Origin: Anaerolineales bacterium UBA3940
Lineage (GTDB): Bacteria > Chloroflexota > Anaerolineae > Aggregatilineales > UBA3940
DNA: 12,419 nucleotides
Assembly: GCA_002385675.1 (NCBI GenBank)
Contig: DGDY01000183.1
Coordinates: 1 to 12,419, forward strand
Direction: 5' to 3'
Shown here: positions 1 through 5,395 of the stretch, in pieces
How the letters are laid out: the number at the start of each line of letters is the position of its first letter
Numbering within the stretch: the first letter of the stretch is position 1
The notes under the pieces: model-generated
What the model was told of the DNA's origin: nothing
The model's database searches: none
What the model saw: only the letters and a program-made list of their open reading frames with translations
Translations under genes and position numbers: made by a program

Positions 1-176
1 AAGGAATCTGTTCATTTTGATTACCCAAGACCCCCCCCCCCCCGCTCCCCCGGGCGCGGATCAGCGCCCCCTCCCCGCTGGTGGGGAGTGGGATGGGGGT
101 GGGGGGGACATCAACCACACACATCATCTTTATCTGTGGTGGTTCAGGACTCATCTTCGTTGTAGGTAAGGGAGCC
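1..176. other. Non-coding leader with C-tract and G-runs
   Basis: No credible gene lies here. Visible structure is a run of 13 C (31-43), further C-runs at 47-51, 67-71 and 73-76, then G-runs at 83-86, 90-92, 95-99 and 101-107. The arms 67-76 and 83-92 can pair in 9 of 10 positions as a hairpin with a six-base loop. The four G-runs, separated by 3, 2 and 1 bases, fit a G-quadruplex motif on the coding strand about 70 bases before the TadE-like start codon. Whether this is the end of an upstream unit or a leader element of the pilus genes cannot be told from the window. Confidence 0.6.
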
Positions 177-1439
177 ATGATCGAACAACTTTTCTCGCAC
201 AGAGGGAGAGGCCCGCGCCGCGAGGGCTCTCGCGGCCAGAGTCTTGTTGAATTTGCCCTGGTGCTGCCCATCCTGCTGATCGTCGTCTCCGGCGTGCTGG
301 AGGTGGGCAATGTGCTGACGATATACAACCGGGTGCAGCTTACCGCCCGCGAGGGTGCTCGCTTTGCGGCGGCGGGTGGCTCCGACGTCTACAGCATCAT
401 CGACCAGGCCAGCCGCGAGTCGCTGGAGCTTAACGAGGACTTCATGACGGTCTGGGTCGTGCGCCCGACGATCGTTGCCAAGCACTCCAACGGCACCCCG
501 CTACCGTCTGGGTCCTGGACATGGAAGGGCGGCAGCCGCACCGCCTGGGGCGTGGAGGAAAAGTGCATCTTCGGGGATATGTGTGGTGTGATGGCCAGCC
601 CTATCACACCGCAGACGGTCCTCGACAACCTGCCCAAGGCGATCACACAGGCCGACCCTGCCGAGATCGACGGTACGACCTTTGCGGTGGTGGTCGTCTA
701 CTACGAGTCGCCGACGATCCTCAACCTGCCCTTCTGGCAGGCGGATGGCACGACGGCTGCCGGGCGCATCCCCATCTGGGCCTACGGCATCATGGCGCAG
801 GAGGTCGAGCAGGAGGCCGTCGCGATGCTCTCCAGCGGGTGCAGCGCCTACTCCCTGCTGATCGAGCGCCAGCACCTGCTTAACCGGAAGGAGGGCGACC
901 GCTTCACGCTGCGGGTGAATCAGGTGCATGCGGGCGGGCCTTACGACCAGTTTGGCTTCGTTGGCTGGCGGTTCGATGCCAACAACGGTAACCCGCAGAC
1001 TAACCCGTCCTACGTGATTAATCAGGGTGGTCGGCCAGGCTCGATGAACTTCCCCGGAACGATCAACCGTAATGACCTGGGGATCGGCTTCCTTGAATAC
1101 GACGATGACCCGGAGGACGACACCAACCTGCACCGGGGTGACTGGGTGCTCGCGAACGAGGCCAAGCCCTCGAACGCCAGCACGCCGCTGAACGACCACA
1201 TCAGTGCCGGGCGGGTCATCCGGATCATGGTGTATGACTACCAGCCGGGTGTGAACCCCGGTTACTATCGCCACCAGTACGGGCATCCGAACCAGCCCAA
1301 CTGGGGCCCGGAGCTGTGGCAGTACCGTGTGGACGACTTCGCGCTGGTGCGCATCATCTCGTGGAGCCCTAGCCAGGACACGATCACCTTTGAATTTGTG
1401 CGCTTCGATACTTCGTGCGGGTATGACACCGGCGCGTAA
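177..1439 (+). CDS. TadE-like pilus protein with long C-terminal extension
   Basis: A 420-residue membrane-anchored protein, probably a minor pseudopilin of a Tad/Flp pilus. Seen: a basic N-terminus, then GQSLVEFALVLPILL at residues 20-34 and a hydrophobic segment to about 48, followed by a TadE-type segment ending LTAREGARFAAAGG. The Gly20 with Glu at +5 is the pattern recognised by prepilin peptidases in TadE-like proteins. Typical TadE proteins are under about 200 residues; here a further domain of about 190 residues follows, bounded by Cys222 and Cys414, with a second cysteine pair at 130 and 136. These could form disulfides outside the cell (inference). I chose the ATG at 177 because it follows AAGGGAG/AGGT sequences and places the basic stretch directly before the membrane segment; a GTG at 81 in the same frame lies inside a G-rich hairpin. 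The TadG-like gene starts 26 bases after the stop, so the two are probably co-transcribed. Confidence 0.85.
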   Translation: MIEQLFSHRGRGPRREGSRGQSLVEFALVLPILLIVVSGVLEVGNVLTIYNRVQLTAREGARFAAAGGSDVYSIIDQASRESLELNEDFMTVWVVRPTIVAKHSNGTPLPSGSWTWKGGSRTAWGVEEKCIFGDMCGVMASPITPQTVLDNLPKAITQADPAEIDGTTFAVVVVYYESPTILNLPFWQADGTTAAGRIPIWAYGIMAQEVEQEAVAMLSSGCSAYSLLIERQHLLNRKEGDRFTLRVNQVHAGGPYDQFGFVGWRFDANNGNPQTNPSYVINQGGRPGSMNFPGTINRNDLGIGFLEYDDDPEDDTNLHRGDWVLANEAKPSNASTPLNDHISAGRVIRIMVYDYQPGVNPGYYRHQYGHPNQPNWGPELWQYRVDDFALVRIISWSPSQDTITFEFVRFDTSCGYDTGA

Positions 1440-1465
1440 ACAGCGGAGCGAGAGGTAACACCGAC

Positions 1466-3436
1466 ATGTTCCACTTCATTGAGAGTCTGCTGCCGCGTGG
1501 TGAGGACGGCGAGCGCGAACGCGGCCAGATCGTCGTTCTGCTGGCGCTGGCGATGGTCGGCCTGCTGGTTGCCGGTGGGCTTGCCACCGATGCCGGCGTG
1601 CTGTTCATGCGCAAGTCACAGCTTGACCGCGCGGTGGACGCCGCCGCACTGGCAGGCGTGACGCAGCTCCCCACCGAGACGGATGTTGCGCTGGCGCTCG
1701 CCGCGTCGAACACGCGCGGGCAGCAGCTACTGGCCGCCAACGGCATCATCACGACGACTGCCGCCGAGTGCCTGGAGCCGGGCCACCCCAACTACGCTAA
1801 CCGCTGGAACCTGTACGACTACTGCGGCAAGCGCACACCCGGCGATATGCCCGGTTCGATCCGCTACCACGTCGAGGTGAGGTGGCAGGCGGAAACCTAC
1901 TTCATGAAGCTGGTTGGCTTCGACACGTTCCCGCTGGTGGCAGAGGCGACTGCCGAGTACATGCCGATGGTGGACATCTTCTCCAGCAGTGCGATGGAGA
2001 CGAGCATCCTCCAGTCGTCCAACCAGGCCATCTTCGGCCCGCAAAGCTGCTCCAGCATGGGCGATGCCTACTCGCCGGTTGCCTCGCCCTGGCACGGGGA
2101 GACGAACGGCGTTTACACCTATCGCATTCGCATCCCTGCCGACTATCTGACCCGGCACGACAAGCTGCGCGTCGAGCTGTTCGACCCCGACACCGCGAAT
2201 CGGCGGCAGTCCTCCTATGTCACCTACAACCTGAACGGGGTGCGGCAGACGCTCTCCAGCGATGGCACAACGTGCTCGGGGAATGACCAGAGGGAGCCAT
2301 GCCTGTTCAACAAGGGCACGGCAGCGAACCCCTTCTGGTGGTTCGTCCGCATCGACGAGAACCGCACGAGCCGCACCAGCGGCGATACAGGCTGCGGCAC
2401 GCCGGGTAGCTACACCCCGAACTACAACACTCGTACGGAGTTCCGGCTGTACTACCTGCGCCAGAACCCTGACGGCAGCCTGTCGGAGGTGGACCTGGCC
2501 TACTACATCGGTGAGTCGGATGGGACGAACGCAGCCGAGGCGCTTGCCACCGACATGCACTGGGTTTCGCCCGGTGCACCGGCGGAGGAGCGGATGCCGG
2601 CGTTCACGGTCGGTGACGTGTTTGGTAACCCGACTCGGCCCGATGCAAGCACGATCATGTCGTACGCCGAGCCCGCCACGACGACCCAACCCTGCCCGTC
2701 CTGCTCCGGTGATGGCAACTTCATCATCGACCTGCTGAACGAGACACCGGGCATCTTCGTGGACCCCAGCACGGGCTCGCGTGACATCTTCCTAGATGTG
2801 AAGGCGATCTCCGGCGCGTCGGAGAACGGTTTTGAGCTGTGGGCCGGCCCGCCGCGCTCGTCCGACCCTTACAAGTACTCGGCGCCGTCCTACGTCAACG
2901 CGCGGCAGATCTACCTCCAGCTCAAGAGAAACGCAGACGAGGAGATCCACACCTCTGACGGCGTCGGCATTTATGGCATTGGCCACCTGCCGATGAACTC
3001 GAACACGACCAACCGTGTGGACATCCCGCTCGCGTACCTGGGCCCGGAGTTCGGCGGGCAGCGCATCTATATTGACCTGTTCGACGCAGACTCTGGCACC
3101 CAGCCGCCGATCAGCTTCTACTTCGACACGCTGTCGCGCAGCGACTGGACCGCGTGCTTCGACGACGGTACGGCGAGCAACAACGACTGCGGCAAGGCGC
3201 TGCCGGATGGCCCCGGGGGGAAGCGGGAACATTACCGCGGGCCAGACAACCTCAACCGCAACGGCCAGTGGGCGCGGTATGAGTTTATCATCCCGGGCGA
3301 ACTGGTCGAAGGGGATGTCTCAGATGGGCGGATGCCCTTCTACGGCGGGCGCCTGATCGCCAGCTACGTGGGTGGTAATCATGACACCTACGGCTGGAAG
3401 ATGACCATCGAGTCGCGGCCCTTCCTGGTGAAGTAG
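1466..3436 (+). CDS. TadG-like Flp pilus-assembly protein with duplicated extracellular modules
   Basis: A 656-residue protein anchored by one N-terminal segment. Residues 20-64 match the TadE/G-like N-terminal family: GQIVVLLALAMVGLL, then ATDAGVLFMRKSQLDRAVDA and AALAG. Unlike the upstream protein, the +5 residue after Gly20 is Leu, as is usual in TadG-like proteins. The remaining 590 or so residues are polar, rich in Tyr, Asn, Asp and Gly, and look beta-rich and secreted. Two regions resemble each other: IRIPADYL with LRVELFDPD (221-241) and VDIPLAYLG with IYIDLFDAD (518-542), each followed by a cysteine pair (270/279 and 564/575), which suggests an internal duplication. No von Willebrand A domain with a clear MIDAS motif was recognised, although larger TadG proteins often have one. 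Start: ATG at 1466 with AGAGGT nine bases upstream. Role in pilus anchoring or surface contact is inferred. Confidence 0.85.
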   Translation: MFHFIESLLPRGEDGERERGQIVVLLALAMVGLLVAGGLATDAGVLFMRKSQLDRAVDAAALAGVTQLPTETDVALALAASNTRGQQLLAANGIITTTAAECLEPGHPNYANRWNLYDYCGKRTPGDMPGSIRYHVEVRWQAETYFMKLVGFDTFPLVAEATAEYMPMVDIFSSSAMETSILQSSNQAIFGPQSCSSMGDAYSPVASPWHGETNGVYTYRIRIPADYLTRHDKLRVELFDPDTANRRQSSYVTYNLNGVRQTLSSDGTTCSGNDQREPCLFNKGTAANPFWWFVRIDENRTSRTSGDTGCGTPGSYTPNYNTRTEFRLYYLRQNPDGSLSEVDLAYYIGESDGTNAAEALATDMHWVSPGAPAEERMPAFTVGDVFGNPTRPDASTIMSYAEPATTTQPCPSCSGDGNFIIDLLNETPGIFVDPSTGSRDIFLDVKAISGASENGFELWAGPPRSSDPYKYSAPSYVNARQIYLQLKRNADEEIHTSDGVGIYGIGHLPMNSNTTNRVDIPLAYLGPEFGGQRIYIDLFDADSGTQPPISFYFDTLSRSDWTACFDDGTASNNDCGKALPDGPGGKREHYRGPDNLNRNGQWARYEFIIPGELVEGDVSDGRMPFYGGRLIASYVGGNHDTYGWKMTIESRPFLVK

Positions 3437-3486
3437 GGGCGCGCCTGGGTCTTGCTTCGTGCTGACCTTCTCTTTGCCTCGGTAGA

Positions 3487-3505
3487 GGCGGCTCTCAGAG
3501 CCGCC
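3487..3505. terminator. 8-bp hairpin after the TadG-like gene, possible terminator
   Basis: GGCGGCTC and GAGCCGCC pair perfectly around a three-base loop 50 bases after the TadG-like stop codon. There is no T-run behind it; the dispersed repeat starts immediately. It may end transcription together with the repeat or protect the mRNA 3' end, but it is not a canonical intrinsic terminator. Confidence 0.35.
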
Positions 3506-3565
3506 CAGGGGGCCGGTGTGATGTGCGATGCTTCGCATCAACCGCATCATTAGACCGGCCCCCTG
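3506..3565. repeat. Nested-hairpin dispersed repeat, copy 1
   Basis: Outer arms of 12 bp (3506-3517 and 3554-3565, CAGGGGGCCGGT and its exact complement) enclose a 36-base core. The core contains a second stem (TGATG.G with C.CATCA), and inside it GATGC-TTC-GCATC. The core is 32/36 identical to copy 2 at 5339-5374. Relative to copy 2, outer-stem positions 4 and 10 (counted from the inside) differ on both arms so that pairing is kept. No encoded protein; REP-like or MITE-like DNA, or a structured RNA, are the options. Confidence 0.85.
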
Positions 3566-3633
3566 CTCAATAACAACGGGAGCGCGCAGCGCCCCGACCT
3601 AACGGGGGGAGAATCCCCCATTACGCAGCTATC

Positions 3634-3658
3634 TTCACATACCTATAATTCCTGTGAA
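3634..3658 (+). promoter_or_regulatory. Candidate cpaB promoter inside a TTCACA/TGTGAA dyad
   Basis: A perfect TATAAT lies at 3644-3649; with 17-bp spacing the -35 position is TTACGC (3621-3626), a poor match. TTCACA (3634-3639) and TGTGAA (3653-3658) form an exact inverted repeat with a 13-base spacer centred on the -10 element, a position suited to a repressor. The expected start of transcription is near 3656, leaving a leader of roughly 95 bases before cpaB. The regulator is unknown. Confidence 0.45.
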
Positions 3659-3749
3659 CGCTAGGGGTGGGCAGATAGGTCTTCGACGCGCTCCCGCACG
3701 GGTGGAGCACCCACACCACGCTACTAAAGACTAACTAGGAGAAACAACC

Positions 3750-4970
3750 ATGGGTGCTGGCCGTACCCGGAAAACCGGACTGATTCTCATCGTGTTGATC
3801 CTCGTTGTGCTCCTCATCGCGGTAGGTGCGATCTTCCTGCTGCGGGGCACGCTTTTCGGCGGGCAAGAAGTGGCATCCGACGAGGGCGGACAGTCGCCGC
3901 AGCAGGCGGCCCAGCCGACCGCCCCGCCGACCATCGACATCCTGGTCGCCGCGCGGGACATCCCGCGAGGGAAGCTCATCACCGCCGATGACCTGACGAT
4001 CATGTCATGGCCCGCGATTGAGCAGGCCCCGCCTCCGCTGGGTGTGCTGGTGGTGGACGGGAGCACGGGCGCCGGACTGGAGCAGGCCGTAGGCCGCATG
4101 GCCCGCGCTGACATCCTCGCCGGTTCCCCGGTGCTGGAGACGGTGCTCACCGCTGCCGGGCAGGTCACCGATCTGGCTGACGTCGGCTCCGACGCCGCGC
4201 TGCGTATCCCGTCCGGGTATATCGCCATTGCCGTGCCGGTGACCCGCCTGTCGTCCGTGGCCTACGCGCTACGTGAGGGCGACCACGTGGACGTGCTGAT
4301 GTCGTTCCGCTTCATGGACGTGGACGAGGAGTTCCAGACCGAGCTGCCTAACAACGCCGTCCTTCTGGATGTGGACGAGGAAACGGGCGAACTGGTGGTG
4401 AGGGAGTACCCCGTCGGGCGTGAGGAGCGCGGCATCTTTGGTGACACCATCATGATGGTGCCGGGCGACGGCGAGAAGGCCATACAGCAGACGACGCAGC
4501 TTGTCATCGACAACGCGGTGGTTCTGCACGTGGGCAACTGGCCCTTGAGCGACCTGAACCAGCCGATCGTCGTCACGCCTGAGCCGACGCCGACCCCGGT
4601 CCCCGAAGGCGAGGCCCCGGCGGACGGGCAGACGGCGAGCGCTCAGACCGCGCCCACGCCGGTCCCGTCGCTGCCTGTGCCGGACGTCGTGACGCTGATC
4701 ATGCCGCGGCAGGATGCGCTCATCATGAAGTACGCGATTGAGCAGGGCGCGAGCATCGACCTGGCGCTGCGCAGCGCCGCCGACGACGACGTGCAGGGTA
4801 TCACGACCGACCCAGTCACGCTGTCCTACATCATCAACTCGCGCAACGTGACGCCGCCGGAGAAGCTGCCCATCGCGCTCGATCCGCGCCTCGACAAGCT
4901 GCAAGAACTGGTTGAGGAAGACATCTACGTGGCCCCGCCGCCACCACAGGAAACGGGCGTTGGTAGCTAG
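3750..4970 (+). CDS. cpaB: Flp pilus assembly protein CpaB (RcpC family)
   Basis: A 406-residue CpaB/RcpC protein, which in Tad pilus systems acts in the periplasmic or outer part of the machine near the secretin. Seen: one N-terminal membrane segment (about 10-32); an Ala/Gln/Pro linker; a SAF domain from residue 62 with VAARDIPRGKLITADDL; then the RcpC core, including IPSGYIAIAVPVTRLSSVA (153-171) and REGDHVDVL (175-183); a Thr/Pro-rich linker (276-311); and a final VTLIMPRQDALIMKYAIEQG region (314-333) that is common at the end of this family. ATG 3750 has AGGAGA seven bases upstream. It is longer than many CpaB proteins, mainly because of the linkers. It follows the TadE- and TadG-like genes but is set apart by a 313-base gap with its own promoter candidate. 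No other Tad genes follow in this window. Confidence 0.95.
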   Translation: MGAGRTRKTGLILIVLILVVLLIAVGAIFLLRGTLFGGQEVASDEGGQSPQQAAQPTAPPTIDILVAARDIPRGKLITADDLTIMSWPAIEQAPPPLGVLVVDGSTGAGLEQAVGRMARADILAGSPVLETVLTAAGQVTDLADVGSDAALRIPSGYIAIAVPVTRLSSVAYALREGDHVDVLMSFRFMDVDEEFQTELPNNAVLLDVDEETGELVVREYPVGREERGIFGDTIMMVPGDGEKAIQQTTQLVIDNAVVLHVGNWPLSDLNQPIVVTPEPTPTPVPEGEAPADGQTASAQTAPTPVPSLPVPDVVTLIMPRQDALIMKYAIEQGASIDLALRSAADDDVQGITTDPVTLSYIINSRNVTPPEKLPIALDPRLDKLQELVEEDIYVAPPPPQETGVGS

Positions 4971-4978
4971 GCAAAATC

Positions 4979-5007
4979 TTGCCTCAGAACGTGGATTTGG
5001 GTATGAT
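4979..5007 (+). promoter_or_regulatory. Sigma70-type promoter of the small basic protein gene
   Basis: TTGCCT (4979-4984) and TATGAT (5002-5007) match the -35 and -10 consensus in 4/6 and 5/6 positions with an ideal 17-base spacer. It begins eight bases after the cpaB stop. Transcription would start near 5014, giving a leader of about 33 bases with a strong AAGGAG ribosome site at 5033-5038. Confidence 0.7.
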
Positions 5008-5046
5008 TATGCCCGCTGTGCCAACATCATATAAGGAGTAAAGGGA

Positions 5047-5199
5047 ATGGCAGGTAAGAAGGGCGCTAAGAAGACGGTCGGCAAGGCTCGCAAGGACATG
5101 GGGCCGAAGTCCGTAATGCGTCTCATCTACGTCGCGAAGGAGAACGGCTCGTTCGCACCGAAGTACGAGCGCGTCGCCGATGAGGCGGCAGCGAAGTAG
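5047..5199 (+). CDS. Small lysine-rich protein, 50 residues, unknown function
   Basis: The gene is below common length cut-offs but is well supported: AAGGAG eight bases before ATG 5047, a sigma70-type promoter 40 bases further upstream, and an intrinsic terminator starting 49 bases after the stop. The protein has 10 Lys and 3 Arg against 5 Asp/Glu (net about +8) and no Cys or Trp. Residues 1-21 form a Lys/Ala/Gly tail (MAGKKGAKKTVGKARK at 1-16) resembling histone-H1-like or ribosomal-protein tails; residues 22-43 are more mixed (VMRLIYVAKENGSFAPKYER). There is no signal peptide or membrane segment, so it is probably cytoplasmic and may bind nucleic acid. That role is inference from composition only; I do not recognise the family. 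AAG is the only lysine codon used, which with the strong signals suggests high expression. Confidence 0.78.
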   Translation: MAGKKGAKKTVGKARKDMGPKSVMRLIYVAKENGSFAPKYERVADEAAAK

Positions 5200-5247
5200 C
5201 AGAACGTCGGCAGATTAGCTGAACTACTGCACTGATTGCATAATCGA

Positions 5248-5283
5248 CGCCCTGTGTGGTCATCACACGGGGCGTTTTTTTTT
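5248..5283 (+). terminator. Intrinsic terminator of the small protein gene
   Basis: An 11-bp stem (5248-5258 with 5264-5274, one T-G wobble) has a five-base loop GTCAT and is followed directly by nine T (5275-5283). This is a textbook rho-independent terminator, 49 bases after the stop codon at 5199. On the other strand the T-run would precede the stem, so it acts for the + strand only. Confidence 0.93.
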
Positions 5284-5328
5284 GATCCTCTGGCGGGGGA
5301 ACAACCGTTGCCGCGAATATGCCCTGAT

Positions 5329-5384
5329 AGGGGCGGGTGTGATGCGCGATGTTTTGCATCGACCGCATCATTAGACCCGCCCCT
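5329..5384. repeat. Nested-hairpin dispersed repeat, copy 2
   Basis: AGGGGCGGGT (5329-5338) and its exact complement (5375-5384) flank a 36-base core of the same length as copy 1, with four differences. The middle stem here is a perfect TGATGCG/CGCATCA, where copy 1 has a T-G wobble. The element lies between two converging genes, 12 bases past the stop codon of the DUF4139 gene and beyond the small-protein terminator. Confidence 0.88.
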
Positions 5385-5395
5385 GCAACGCACCT

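Larger units (their letters stand above)
3437..3749. other. Intergenic block with hairpins, repeat copy 1 and cpaB promoter
   Basis: This 313-base gap has no gene. In order it holds a perfect 8-bp hairpin (3487-3505), a 60-bp nested-hairpin repeat (3506-3565), a G-run/C-run hairpin (3604-3619), a promoter-like TATAAT with a flanking dyad (3634-3658) and a small GGGTG/CACCC hairpin in the leader near 3700. It separates the TadE/TadG pair from cpaB, so cpaB is probably transcribed separately at least in part. Confidence 0.7.

Noticed and set aside
81..176. GTG start at 81 for the TadE-like protein
   Set aside because: It lies within a G-rich hairpin, has no ribosome site and would add a Gly-rich and hydrophobic stretch before the basic N-terminus. 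ATG 177 gives the expected pseudopilin N-terminus.
5123..5371. Similar small minus-strand proteins starting at 3550 and 5371 (MMR..M..IAHHT)
   Set aside because: Their similar N-termini are only the translation of the dispersed hairpin repeat. The rest of each frame runs antisense to the end of a neighbouring gene and is unrelated. They should not be taken for a conserved small-protein family.
3506..5384. CRISPR or tandem array from the repeated elements
   Set aside because: Only two copies lie in this part, 1.8 kb apart with genes between them, and each is a self-complementary hairpin of 56-60 bp with variable arms. There is no regular spacing and there are no cas genes.
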